Origin: Congeria kusceri
Taxonomy: Eukaryota; Mollusca; Bivalvia; Myida; Dreissenidae
Length of the DNA: 64,000 bases
Direction of reading: 5' to 3'
NCBI GenBank assembly: GCA_027627225.1
Contig: CM051029.1
Location: 15,397,956-15,461,955 of the forward strand
This document shows positions 24,405 through 35,399 of the stretch, piece after piece (within the stretch, counting starts at the first letter, position 1; the number at the start of each line of letters is the position of its first letter). Both the position numbers and the translations under genes were made by a program. The notes beneath the pieces were generated by a model, which worked only from the letters and a program-made list of their open reading frames with translations, ran no database searches and had not been told where the DNA came from.

Positions 24405-25840
24405 AAATTAGCAAAGTTCTATAGGTCACAACACACTAAATACATAAGTCATGTAAGGCTGTACTCTCTAAATAAATCAACAAGTTTAACTCGAAGACAT
24501 GTTTTTATGTTTAGACACTTGCTTTGATATTCTTTTGTGAAGATGTTGGTAGGGTAAGGATTGGTATGCACAAATAAATCACTGATATGTTTTAAGATTG
24601 GAGACTACAGTATGACACTTGCGCTGAGGCGGGTTACATTCAACTAGAAAGTAGCCGCTAAAAAGATAAAACAGTCAAATTTGTTTAGGGTCGAGTTCTT
24701 TCTTACATAATACATGACATACCCTTTTTATTGCTTAAATCAATTAAGCTTAGAATGCTCTTTAAGAAAATGTATGGTTATGAAGGCCTCTATGTGCAAA
24801 ATGTTGCATTTATTTTTGGTTAAAGTTATCGCTTTTACATTAAACTACATAAGGATTGGAATTAGTATATTGTAACCTATACTCCGTAACTTTAACCTCC
24901 TCACAGTGATCTCCCCTGATAAACGTTAATGAAGAGTATCAAGGGAGACAACTGTGAGGAGTTTTGGGAAACCAGATAGTTTGGTTTTCCCACTAAACCA
25001 AAATGGTTTTCCCATTAGCCAATGACTGTGTCTCTGTAAAGTGGAAAACACATGACAATCACATAATACACGAATGAAATATAATTTGATTGCTATCAAC
25101 GACAATCAAAAAGTTCAACAGTTCCAAAGCTTAAGCATGCATTCAGTTAATATTCAGAGTGAAAATTTGAAATGGGAATAAATGTAAAATAAAACAATAA
25201 TGAGGAAATGCTATATATACAGTTGCTATAAATAACCTTATATGAGAATCGTGATCGTTTAAATGAGAACATGCTACAAAAGTGTCAATTGGATACGTTT
25301 TACTTTATAAATTCATAAAGGGAAATAAAACTTTACGTAAGTACTTTATTGTTCGAAATATTATTCAATATTTTTCAATAGAATGCTACCGTTATAACTA
25401 TTTTACACATGATTTGGTGACACTATTAAACATTAAAGAGTGTTTGACCATATAGACATTGTGTGAAGTTAGCAGAATAGCAAAACTACTTCAGCTTTTG
25501 CGCAGGTCGATATGATTCAACTCTAGTCTAATATCATTAAAAGTTTCGTTGGTGTGACATGCCGTATGTTATCAATGTACAATAACTTTGATATTAGAAG
25601 TGAACTAGTATATTAGTACACGCAGAGTGTAAGCTGGTTTGGTACTTCGTAACAACAAATAATTTAAATATCTTATGTAAATACACTTCGCATGGTTAGC
25701 GTATACGATTACATCTATAGATTCTTCTATTTATATCTTAATTCAATTGTTGAGATCTGCTTTAAATGTACTGATTTCTAATGTCGGACATGTTGTAACT
25801 CCAATATGCTAATATGGCATTTAATCTTCAGCCAATATAT
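24405..25840. repeat. Spacer and HSPA12 upstream flank, unit 2
   Basis: From about 24,890 this interval matches unit 1 (21,540 onward). Between 24,405 and 24,890 nothing is recognised. Confidence 0.75.
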
Positions 25841-25849
25841 GGAGCCGGC

Positions 25850-27235
25850 AGCAACGTGTCGCCGTGATTACTATTCGAATACAGGTAATTTCTATGGCAA
25901 CCTATTGTTTCTCGTAAGCTGTTGGCGTTGTGCTGATTTTAATTACGAGCATTAAATTAAGACTGTTTGTCCTGTTAGAACATGTTTTAATAGATAAATT
26001 ATTTTTTTCTGTTAAATATAAGTGGCTAAATATGGCAATTATGTCAGCCATAATTTGGAGACACCTGAATTTGGGATACCATGAACGTTGTATGTCCAAA
26101 CAAACATATGGCCGTGTGTTTATGTAAACAGAACGTACGGTCGATTAACTTCATTTACAAATTATAATAAAACAACATGTAAGGTTTGAATCAACAAAAA
26201 CACATATCTATTTTAGAACTGTCATGTCTACGTTTGGGCTTGAACCTTTTTGAAGATAATAATTTGCTCTTTTTTTTGCAATAGAACAACATGTAAAAAA
26301 GATAAAAATAGAATTTGACTATACAATATCTGCAACAGACATTTCCTTATTTAACTATGCACGTTATTATACATTATATTCATATTAATACATGCGTATT
26401 TGACATGCTTGCAGTTTCTCACTTTACAACAATTACGCATAAATTTCAAATTTAATTTAAACTGCTGTTTTAATTTTAATGACCTTACATGTAATTGTTG
26501 CGACAGCTGGGACTTGGTGGAGTCATACAATTACGCCCCTTTAAACAAGATAACGTTTATATTAATGTAAATAATACAAAATGGTTTTTACAGTAATGTT
26601 AGCCAGTTTCTAAAAAAATCGAAATCGTGTCTGCAATACACATTTCGATGGCGCAGTGCAAAACTATGCTATATGACTATATAGACTATATAACTATATA
26701 GACTTAGCATAGTTTTGCGCTGACCCATCGATATTACACCATGAATAGGGAAGCACAATCAACAAATGTCTCGTTAACGGACAAGACTATTAGTCCCGCA
26801 ACCATTTAAAGAAAATATCTACATTTTTCTCAAAATAAATCAACATAAAAATTAGTAGTTGCTATCTAGAAATTCAGCAATGGCTATAATATTATGATAT
26901 AAATACAACAGTCCTATATATTTCAGAGGTCTACTTAGCAGAACATCGCCTCTCCATGCCTCATAGCAACACATTATTGGCAGTGGCTGGGTTTGATTTT
27001 GGATCCATATACAGCGGGTACGCCTATTCGACCAAAAACGATTCGACCGAAGTGCACACCAATCAGAACTCATATCACTTTCCTTATCGTATTCTGTCCA
27101 TGTATTTCCAGTGTATAGAACATTGTCAAAGAGCCCTGAAAATACGATGGATTTCAGTGATGTGAATACGGACACCGTTCCAGATTAACATCTCGAGGAT
27201 CAGCTACACGAGGTGACGTTTCTGTTTGGAAAGTT
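25850..27235 (+). pseudogene. HSPA12-like: HSPA12-like pseudogene 2, same internal deletion
   Basis: The non-coding first exon has its donor at 25,884/25,885, the acceptor TATATTTCAG ends at 26,926 and the ATG is at 26,956. The N-terminus contains the altered phosphate loop FDFGSIYSGYAYS, with Ser-Ile in place of the Thr-Thr of the other copies. It jumps to the last exon at the same place as pseudogene 1, again out of frame, and the last-exon part carries a TAA (CCAGATTAACATC). The shared breakpoint shows that the deletion happened once, before this unit was duplicated. Confidence 0.85.
26646..26730. repeat. Hairpin insertion in the intron of pseudogene 2
   Basis: Arms CGATGGCGCAGTGCAAAACT and AGTTTTGCGCTGACCCATCG are inverted around a TATA-rich centre. 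The other two HSPA12 copies lack it at the aligned position, so it is a recent foldback insertion or a very small MITE. Confidence 0.75.
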
Positions 27236-27469
27236 AATGAACTTGCATTTTGAACACAGCTCTCTTCAAAAGTGATTCAGACTGTAGTTTTTTGTTGTTG
27301 TTTTTTTGTCCTGCCATTTCATGGTGGCTATGAAGGATATTACCTCCTTGTTTTTTCACCAATTTCTCGTAATGTTACAAAAAGTCGTTTACATTTATCC
27401 AGAAGCGTGATGCAAATGTTAATATTTGAATTTCGAGAAGCTTGCAGACACTGACATCAGAGTATCTTT

Positions 27470-27700
27470 CATTTACTTAACAGTGTTATTATAAAATTCA
27501 TTTATTTTCTGACGCATTTCTCCTGCTTTTCTTAAATGCATCTCAAATGGAATTTATTTTTGCGAGAAGCTTGCAGACACTGCCATCAGAGTATCTTTCA
27601 TTTCATTCACAGTGTTAATACCAAATTCATTTATTTTCTGACGCATTTCTCCTGCTTTTCTTAAATGCATCTCAAATTGGATATATTTTCTGAGTCTTAT
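27470..27700 (-). repeat. Degenerate coiled-coil gene remnant, about 120-bp duplicate
   Basis: GCATTTCTCCTGCTTTTCTT and CAGAGTATCTTTCATTT occur twice about 120 bp apart. They match the repeat exon and 3' end of the coiled-coil genes to the right, but no long frame survives. Confidence 0.6.
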
Positions 27701-27709
27701 AAGTCTTGC

Positions 27710-28222
27710 TTACGTTCATGTGTTTCAAATTCATCTAAAATAGAATTGATTTTTTGACGCATTTCTTCTACAATATCCACCTCAGGTTTATGTCATTCCT
27801 TGTCTTGAACATGTTCATGTGTTTCAAATTCATCTAAAATGGAATTAATTTTCTGACGCATTTCTTCTACAATATCCAGCTCAGGTTCATGTCTTTTCTT
27901 GTAAGTTCTATACCTTGTTCTGTGATCTACGACACTGAATATGTTGACCCCCTCTGCAGCCTAAACAAGCGTTCAGATTATTAACAGAGTCAAAATAATG
28001 GGAAATAATTAAATATAATATATATATACAAGTTTAAAAACAATATCGATAATTAATATTAATAACATTATATATTGAAATTCCATTCTGAAGACAGTTC
28101 TCTTAAAAATGATTCATACTGTATTTTTTGTCTTGCCAATTCATCCTGGCTATAAAGGATAGTACCTTCTTGCTCTGTTCATCAATGTGCAGTGCTGCTT
28201 CACGAAGTCGTTTCAAGTCATC
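27710..28222 (-). pseudogene. Coiled-coil repeat gene, copy A (two exons, broken)
   Basis: A 57-nt exon (28,222-28,166) has AG before and GT after it and encodes DDLKRLREAALHIDEQSKK. After an intron of about 205 nt a second exon starts at 27,960 (TTTAG before it) and reads AAEGVNIFSVVDHRTRYR, then about one 24-residue repeat unit. A frameshift then puts a TGA in frame. Phase 0 is kept across the intron. Function is unknown. It is a clear duplicate of copy B, 632 bp away. Confidence 0.6.
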
Positions 28223-28280
28223 CTAAAGCGTGATGCAGTTGTTAATATTTGACTTGCGTGAAGCTTGCCGATTTACCAGA

Positions 28281-28854
28281 CTATCTTTTCATTTCCTTTA
28301 CAGTACTATTATCAAATTCATCTAAAATGGACTTGATTTCCTGACGCATTTCTTCTAAAATGTCTTGACCAGGTTCATGTTTTTCAAATTCATCTAAAAT
28401 AGAATTGATTTTCTGACGCATCTCTTCAACAATGTCTTGTTCGAGTTCATGTGTTTCAAATTCATCTAAAATGGAATTAATTTTCTGACGCATTTCTTCT
28501 ACAATATCCAGCTCAGGTTCATGTCTTTCCTTGTAAGTTCTATACCTTGTTCTGTGATCTACGACACTGAATATTTTGACCACCTCTGCAGCCTTAACAG
28601 GCGTTCAGATTATTCACAGGGTCAAAATAATGGGAAATAATTAAATATAATATATATATACAAGTTTAAAAACAATATCGATAATTAATATTAATAACAT
28701 TATATATTGAAATTCCATTCTGAAGACAGTTCTCTTAAAAATGATTCATGCTGTATTTTTTGTCTTGCCAATTCATCCTGGCTATAAAGGATAGTACCTT
28801 CTTGCTCTGTTCATCAATGTGCAGTGCTGCTTCACGAAGTCGTTTCAATTCATC
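28281..28854 (-). CDS. Coiled-coil repeat protein, copy B (last two exons), function unknown
   Basis: A 57-nt exon (28,854-28,798) encodes DELKRLREAALHIDEQSKK. An intron of about 205 nt with GT-AG ends follows, then a terminal exon from 28,592. It begins AAEVVKIFSVVDHRTRYRTY and continues with three 24-residue units of the type EEMRQKINSILDEFE. The frame ends EFDNSTVKEMKR and a stop at 28,281. Both exons are phase 0, and all three features (acceptor, donor, frame) are intact. The repeat units show the hydrophobic spacing of an amphipathic helix, so a rod or oligomerisation segment is likely. Upstream exons were not found. I do not recognise the family. The gene lies head to head with HSPA12-like genes. 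Confidence 0.55.
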
Positions 28855-28950
28855 CTAAAGCGTGATGCAGTTGTTAATATTTGACTTGCGAGAAGCTTGC
28901 TTGCCAGACTATCTTTTCATTTCCTTTACAGTGCTATTATCAAATTTATC

Positions 28951-29755
28951 TTAAATGGAATTTATTTTCCGACGCATTTCTTCTACATTGTCTTTATCAG
29001 GTTCGTATTTTTCAAATTCATCTAAAATGGAATTTATTTCCTGACGCATTTCTTCTAAAATGTCTTGACCAGGTTCATGTTTTTCAAATTCATCTAAAAT
29101 AGAATTGATTTTCTGACGCATCTCTTCCACAATGTCTTGTTCGAACTCATGTGTTTCAAATTCATCTAAAATGGAATTGATTTCCTGACGCATTTCTTCT
29201 AAAATGTCTTGACCAGGTTCATGTTTTTCAAATTCATCTAAAATAGAATTGATTTTCTGACGCATCTCTTCCACAATGTCTTGTTCGAAGTCATGTGTTT
29301 CGAATTCATCTAAAATGGAATTGATTTTCTGACGCATTTCTTCTAAAATGTCTTGACCAGGTTCATGTTTTTCAAAATCAACTAAAATAGAATTGATTTT
29401 CTGACGCATCTCTTCCTCAATGTCTTGTTCGAGTTCATGCGTTTCAAATTGATCTAAAATGGAATTGATTTCCTGACGCATTTCTTCGAAAATGTCTTGA
29501 CCAGGTTCATGTTCTTCAAATTCATCTAAAATGGAACTGATTTCCTGACGCATTTCTTCTAAAATGTCTTGACCAGGTTCATGTTTTTCAAAATCATCTA
29601 AAATGGAATTCATTTCCTGACGCATTTCTTCTAAAATGTTTTGATCAGGTTCATGTTCTTCAAATTCATCTAAAATGGAACTTATTTTCTGACGTATTTC
29701 TTCTTCAATGTCTTCTGGAGTTCATATGTTTCCTTGCAAGTGCTATACGGCTAAA
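28951..29755 (-). CDS. Coiled-coil repeat exon, copy C (about 10 units of 24 residues), likely partial
   Basis: The frame is open from about 29,709 to 28,951 and consists almost wholly of 72-bp units coding EEMRQEINSILDEFEKHEPG with alternating tails (HEPGQDIL and HEFEQDIV). At the right edge the sequence resembles the RYRTYKERHEPE lead-in of copy B but has a small indel and a stop (TGA) in the joined frame, and the exon start is missing. At the left edge a change converts the conserved end (DEFDNSTVKEMKR in copy B) into an early TAA, removing about 12 residues. The units differ mostly in synonymous or conservative ways, so coding selection acted at least until recently. Function is unknown. 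Confidence 0.5.
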
Positions 29756-29799
29756 ATGGGAAATAATTGCCGAAGCATTCATTCCAACATGTATTGCTC

Positions 29800-29970
29800 A
29801 TGTTCACTGTATGAATGCTTGTCTTACAATTATTCTGAATTGTCTTCATTTCTTCCAGAATAGTTTGCATTTTTACTGACAATCCGTTGACTGGACTTTA
29901 GCTACTCTGAAATAAGTCTCACCTCGGCGCATTGTCTGAGAGAAAAATATATTATAATATCGTGGTGGAT
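29800..29970. repeat. Duplicated neighbourhood spacer, block II, left part
   Basis: Matches 20,060-20,240 (CATTTCTTCC, GTTTGCATTTTTACTGACA), then is interrupted by the MITE at 29,976. Confidence 0.7.
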
Positions 29971-29975
29971 TTTAT

Positions 29976-30413
29976 GGTGGCATAGAGGTGACATGTGACG
30001 ACATAATAACTCGTGGCCACGTCATAATTACTCGTGGAAACGAACTTATTACTCGTAACCACGACTTTATAACTCGAATGATAATATAGCTTAATATTAA
30101 GTCGTGGACACGCGTTTTTAAGACGTGGCCACGAGTTATTAAGACTTGGGCACGATTTATTAATTATGTTGTGGCCACGAGAAAATACGTTCCGGCCCCG
30201 AATCTAAAAACTAGCTAAATATTAAGACGTGGCCCCGAGTTATTAAAAAGTGACCACAATATATTATGTCGTTGACATGAATTATTATGTCGTGGTCACA
30301 TCTTAATAGCTCGCGGCCACGACTTAAAATAAAATAAGCTATTTCTTTGATTTTGTTATAATGTCGTGGCCACGAATTATGTAAACAAACACTCGTGTCA
30401 CCTCCATGCCACC
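29976..30413. mobile_element. MITE-like foldback element with GTGGCCACGA repeats
   Basis: Inverted ends GGTGGCATAGAGGTGACA (left) and the complement of TGTCACCTCCATGCCACC (right) bound 438 bp. The inside is filled with many copies of the palindrome GTGGCCAC in a CGTGGCCACGAGTTATTAAG context in both orientations. It encodes no protein. The homologous spacer in block I lacks it, which fixes it as an insertion. A target-site duplication was not clear. Confidence 0.8.
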
Positions 30414-30429
30414 ACTACATGCAACCGTA

Positions 30430-30950
30430 TGGTTTTGATATACAAAAGACAAACATGAGTTATTCAAGGCTTGTGAAATGGGGATGGCATACACATGTAA
30501 TAAATATTAAAAGTACTCAACATCCATGTTGAAAATAATATACTCTAATACTGCATATTTAACACGTACTTAAACACAATAATGAATATATCTGGAGTGT
30601 AATAAATATCATATTGTGTTGTTGTGAGTTAGTTAATACACACATTTGTTTGTTCTTGCAAATAGTGTTGACATTAGTGTTTTATTGCTGTATGCATTCT
30701 CTGCAAACGAATAAAACGGAAATTGCAGCTGTTGTCTTTGTTCATTTTTCACATTGATTCTTCATTGCAAACTTACTTATACCACGGTGTTTATTTAACT
30801 CTAATGTGTAAGTTCGAGTTTGTAGAAAGCTTGACGCTTATTAAGGCATTTTGAGACTGATATCTGAGTACAACCAGTGATGACTACTTTGCGTATGATG
30901 AGTCCAACACTTCCCGAGTTGGTAATTCAAAAAAAACAACAGACATATAC
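30430..30950. repeat. Duplicated neighbourhood spacer, block II, right part
   Basis: Matches 20,300-20,740 in order (AATAAAACGGAAATTGCAG, GTAAGTTCGAGT, GAGTACA). Confidence 0.8.
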
Positions 30951-31284
30951 GCGTGTTACTAAAATATTGTCCACGTGTCTCTTAATATTCGGACACCCAC
31001 AATTTTTTAACATTTTACCCCTCCTAATATTTGGATGCGAACAAAATTATTAATTTTGAAGTGTCCGAAAAAGTAGTGTTTTATACGGTATATAGATTTA
31101 CGTACATATTAAATATTCATACATACTACATGAAGAAAAAAAAATATATTGAATGCTCAAACCATAATGAACATAATGTCGATTGAGCCATTATGTTATC
31201 TAATTAAACAAATAAGATATTCTATTAAAAAGATATACATACATATAGACCATGTATATAGGTAAATTAGCTGGAAACCCAAAT

Positions 31285-31440
31285 TGTAAACGTTAATGTA
31301 GGGTAGAAGGAACGACAACTGTGCTGGGAAACCAGACAATTTAGATTTTTGGTTTTTGCTATTAACACTAGAACGGTTTTCCCATAGCACATACATGTGT
31401 CAAAAAAGTAAAATGGGAAACCATGAATATGAATATAAGA
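31285..31440. repeat. HSPA12 upstream flank, partial third copy
   Basis: Keeps AAACGTTAATG, GACAACTGTG and GGGAAACCAGA in the same order as 21,575-21,700 and 24,925-25,050. It is separated from its HSPA12 gene (38.4 kb) by the DIRS element and other insertions. Confidence 0.6.
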
Positions 31441-31444
31441 AAAT

Positions 31445-32060
31445 ACATGTACAAAATTACTAATATGCACGTACATTTAAAGAAGGAATGTAGGCATGAG
31501 CACGTAAAGTCTGTATAAAATCGCTTATTTATTAAGTATTTTAACATTACATTATTTACTAAAATTTCTAACCTCTTTAAGGTTGAATGTTTGTGTTTTG
31601 TTCTATCTATTTTAAGATGGTGTCATTTTGTTTCTGGAGGAAAAACTTCCATATTTCCATATATATAGGAACAGTTAAACTGACTAATCAAAAGCCCTAA
31701 ATCTCATACCACTATCGAAATTTTATACGGGCACTAATCCCCAAGCTTAAAGATCAAATACAGGAACAGTTGAATGCATACAGGAAAAGTTAGTCGCTTT
31801 ATTTACTCGTGCTTAATGATATAAGATTGCATTTTCACTGATAGTGTGCGTAATACTGTCAAGTTGATTAATAAATAATATACAGCGTTTCGACAAGCAG
31901 TTCTAAATCTAATTAAAACCGAATATAACCGTTGATGTAGGTTAAACGGGTCTGTATCGATAGAAGATATACATTTATATTTATACTACTGTTATAAAGA
32001 ACGGGTTTTTGCTAGTGGGGTAACGAAAGAGTCCCGAAATAAATTTATAAAAAATCAGAT
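31445..32060. other. AT-rich DNA without a recognised gene
   Basis: Nothing beyond short chance frames. Confidence 0.4.
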
Positions 32061-32064
32061 AGCC

Positions 32065-32114
32065 CCTATTTCATGCCTTGTTCTGTGATCCACGCCAGTT
32101 GGTGCACCCACAGC
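32065..32114 (-). pseudogene. Fragment of the coiled-coil gene's terminal exon
   Basis: On the minus strand an AG precedes GCTGTGGG at 32,114 and the frame reads through VDHRTR, matching the start of the terminal exon in copies A and B (VVDHRTRYR). The sequence diverges right afterwards and no repeat units follow. Confidence 0.4.
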
Positions 32115-32420
32115 CTATTCATACAGTTTATTTCCAGCGTCCACATAACGCACTTATCAATTTTATGACATTTTTCCTTACAAATATTTTTAATTGTCAT
32201 TGTATAATGTGGGTTTGTTTTGAGTATTTATTGTATTGTAATAAATAAATGATCTAATCTAAATTGACTGTCAGACTTCCATCAATTGTTGGTGTATTTA
32301 AAAACAAAAATTGACTCGGCAAGCCTCGCCGTGTAAACCATTCTGCCGTGTAAACCTCTCTTCAGCATGTAGTATAAATTCAAATACTCAAAGACACATT
32401 CAAATACTCAAAGACACAAA

Positions 32421-32715
32421 CCTAATGTGGCTGATCCGTGGTCTAGTGGTAACGCACTGGTTTCACAACTCAGGGGTCGCAGGTTCGAGCCCCCGCTACA
32501 ACCTAACTTACTAACTCGTCTTTCGCAAGAGACGTTAAACCGAGGTACAGTGTATCATGTGCCTCACACAAGGCACTAAAAGACCCAGGGTCGTCTCCGG
32601 AACGGGGCGTCTCTTGTATATTGCACTATCCCTCGTAACCCAACTAACAAGTCTTCTGGGGCCGATGGCCATATGGGAGAGAATCCTGGTGCACTCGATA
32701 AAAATATACCACACA
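32421..32715 (+). mobile_element. tRNA-derived SINE, full length (Val-type head)
   Basis: The head GTGGTCTAGTGGTAACGCAC (A-box) with loop TTTCACAA (CAC, Val-like) and GGTTCGAGCCC (B-box) is followed by a body with GAGACGTTAAACCGAGGTAC. A second copy of the body lies at 47,465-47,705. It abuts the DIRS element. Confidence 0.8.
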
Positions 32716-32873
32716 CACAAACCTAATATTCCCTTTGCAACTACGCTCCCGATAGGAAAACAACAACATATGTTTAGGTATAGCCGTGGGTATGACCGAC
32801 TGAACTAAAAGAACGGAACAGGTCAAAACAGTATATATACACAATGTGCTAAATGCAAGCAATACATGTACAA

Positions 32874-33600
32874 TTACAATCCAAGTGACATGGAAACTCT
32901 TAACCTCTCGTCAACAGAACTTTTTACATAACCGTCTTTAGCAGTTTCGCTCAGCCATCTACCGTTCTGCTTAAACATTCTGACAGGAATGCCATTGTTC
33001 GCCGCAGCAGTAGCGCCACCGGCTCTCAAAGAATGAACACAATATTTGCTAATGTCTTGAACATAAGGTTTAAATGCATCCAAAAACAATTCTCTAAATA
33101 TACTATAAGACAAACACTTGTCTTGCTTTCTCAATTTATGTCCACATTTCGTACCTTCTGCGTAAAGTGTCGTCCCTGATTAGCATGTGCAGTCCGCACA
33201 CGCTAATCCTGGACGACACGTCCCGCTTTTATGGTATTTCCTGTTTCAATGAAGTCTCTTATAAACATAAATTAACTGTAGGCGGAATGTGCCGTCCTGG
33301 ATTAACCTGTGCGGACTGCACCGGCTAATCCTGGACGACACTTTACGCACATGCATTAAGACCGGGTTTCTCACGACGCGCACAATTATACTAAAGTAAC
33401 TACTGTACATACAAATATCACTCCTTCTCAACTTCAGTACCTCTGCGCTTCTTAAAAATCCAGCATATGAGAATAAACATTTAAAAATAAATCTTTGTTT
33501 CAAAACATCGTTTTCAACGTACATATTTTGCAATAAATACATGTGTAAGAACACTACAGTTGACGCATAGTTTTGTTACAATACACTTAGTATTTAAAAA
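32874..33600 (-). pseudogene. DIRS tyrosine recombinase, split by a MITE
   Basis: The N-terminal part (to about 33,366) contains YAGFLRSAEVLKLRRSDI, with the arginine of catalytic box I. The C-terminal part (33,155-32,874) contains the box II motif HSLRAGGATAAAN (H..R) and the candidate catalytic tyrosine in KDGYVKSS. It ends near RLRVSMSLGL. The two parts are separated by a 210-bp MITE. Some residues between boxes I and II also seem to be missing. The expected role was joining the circular DNA intermediate into the target. Confidence 0.85.
33156..33365. mobile_element. MITE inserted in the recombinase gene (GTGTCGTCC type)
   Basis: Symmetric arms carry TGCGTAAAGTGTCGTCC and GACGACACTTTACGC, with paired CAGTCCGCACA stretches forming inner hairpins. 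The DIRS frame resumes on both sides. The same family is at 38,690-38,930. I recall this hairpin sequence as very abundant in Dreissena, which is the main basis for the organism guess. Confidence 0.8.
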
Positions 33601-33639
33601 GGGGAACAATCATATAATGCTACGAGTTGATGCTCTTAT

Positions 33640-34060
33640 CACCACATCAATAGTGCAAGCATACGGAAGTTAAGGTCCTCAACATAAAAAAAAATCCAAG
33701 AACCGTTCTGACAAGGCGTGTAATAACATTTTTCCGTTTGTAAAAACATCCAATCTTTAATAAATGGCTTAAAAGGTCCATTATTTGACCAAATCACAGC
33801 CCAAAAATTAGCCGACTTCCATTCTGGTACAACTAAAACGCCCCTTGCACCACAAGATTTGCATCTTTAATAATACCCTGGTTATTAATATGACTAGTGG
33901 TACAAACAAACCAAAAACATGCTCCCAGGTGTAAGTAAAAGCATCGACGCCTAAAGTCTCCTCACACCAAAATCTATAATAAAAACGCTCCAATTTGGCA
34001 TTATGTTAAGATGCAAAGAAATCAACATCTAAATGTCCCCATAGAGACCGAATCATGTAC
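33640..34060 (-). pseudogene. DIRS conserved region between RNase H and recombinase
   Basis: Reads RFWCEETLGVDAFTYTWE, then a frameshift, then GVLVVPEWKSANFWAVI. Such W-rich segments follow RNase H in DIRS elements. It is broken by frameshifts but readable in pieces. Confidence 0.7.
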
Positions 34061-34480
34061 AAAATAAATAGGGATATACCCCAGTCGTCCTTTTCCACTA
34101 TTTTGGACAAATAATCTGCCCTACCGTTTTCCTCTCTAGGTATCCATTCAATCTCTAGATAAATGGAATTAGCTAAAGAACACCTGAATATTTTGAAAGC
34201 TAAATTATTAATCTTGTAATTCAGACTTCATGGAGCCTTTAGAAACGATGCTACATAGACATACATAGACCGTTGTTATCGGTAAACCATTTAACTCTTT
34301 GATTAACCAACACATGCTCAAGTGACAATAGTACTCTATATACGGCACACCACTATACGTTTCTACAGTTTTCTCCATGTGGAGGACTTTGCCGCTTCAG
34401 ACGGTATACGTTTTTACCACGTACCTTGCTAAGCCTTACGTACTGCTAGCGTCACTATAAACTATTCTTTCCAAAATGAC
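34060..34480 (-). pseudogene. DIRS RNase H remnant
   Basis: Motif pieces in order are VYSDASS (first catalytic Asp), SSTWRKL, VKWFTDNNG and LEIEWIPREENGRADYLSK, the last being the typical RNase H C-terminal signature. Stops and shifts separate them. Confidence 0.75.
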
Positions 34481-35397
34481 AGGTGTATCTTACTATTTTC
34501 AGACAACTGAATGTAAGAATTCCAGGATTTTGCTTTTGGAATGTCAAAACTCAAACATCTAGTCATTATTTGAGAGACAGTTCCCAATACAATGCCCATA
34601 GAAATGATTTGTCCCACAAAGCTGGCGATTTTTCTCGCAGGAACATATTTTGCAATAAATTCAGAGTTTGTAGAGCTGTATCAATCCTACACTCCGATAT
34701 TCTCACAGTGAAATGTTCAGTATTTAACAGAGAGCCTAACCACTGTAATTCTGGAACTGGTTCCCAGCAGGATTTGTCAACTTTGGGCACCAAACCGGAA
34801 AACAGCAAATCTGATTTAATGTCCTTGGACATAATTACTGTTTTATCGTGTGTCTCTGCTGTACCAAACCCATCATCTAAAAACATTATGATATTTTTGC
34901 CTTCACATCTCCATTTAGCTATTAGTGGTCGCAGTAATTTAGTATATATATATACATAACATGGGGACAACAGACCAAAAGGTAGCACCAACATTTGTAA
35001 TACACCAAATCTCCATCGCAATCTTCCCATGCAAAACCTTAATAGTCTGTATTTGGCAGATACATATCCACAAAATGGTATGCAGACGTGATATCAAACT
35101 TAATCATCCAAAAATCTTTCTTGTATATACATTAATGCTAGGCGCAAGTCTTCATACTTCACTGATTGCTTCCATACGTGCAAATTAACGTTACGCAAAT
35201 CTAAAATAAGTCGCTTTTACCCATTATTATTAATATAAACTGTAAGCGTATTGACAAACTTCGGTGCACTGTCACTTTTTACTATTAGGCCGCGATCTAA
35301 TAAACATTGTACCACTTCAGTCACAAATACATTCTTATTTATAGCTGATCGATTATTTCGACACTGTAATTGACCTGGTAATGAAAAGAACGACATT
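34480..35397 (-). pseudogene. DIRS reverse transcriptase remnant
   Basis: Starts near SFFSLPGQLQCRNN. KFVNTLTVYINNNG is followed by a stop in place of a residue, then KRLILDLRNVN. After a one-base shift comes KFDITSAYHFVDMYL (palm motif A with the catalytic Asp), then LPFGLLSP, and then FLDDG (motif C, in place of the commoner Y-x-D-D). The longest intact frame is 35,030-34,566. The gene is dead. Confidence 0.85.
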
Positions 35398-35399
35398 TT

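Noticed and set aside
23063..27235. Processed (retro-copied) HSPA12 pseudogenes
   Set aside because: They retain the first intron with splice sites and the upstream flank, so they came from tandem DNA duplication plus a deletion, not from reverse transcription.
34566..35030. Integrated retrovirus
   Set aside because: The RT motifs, RNase H signature and a downstream tyrosine recombinase in place of a DDE integrase indicate a DIRS retrotransposon. No envelope, protease or LTR was seen.
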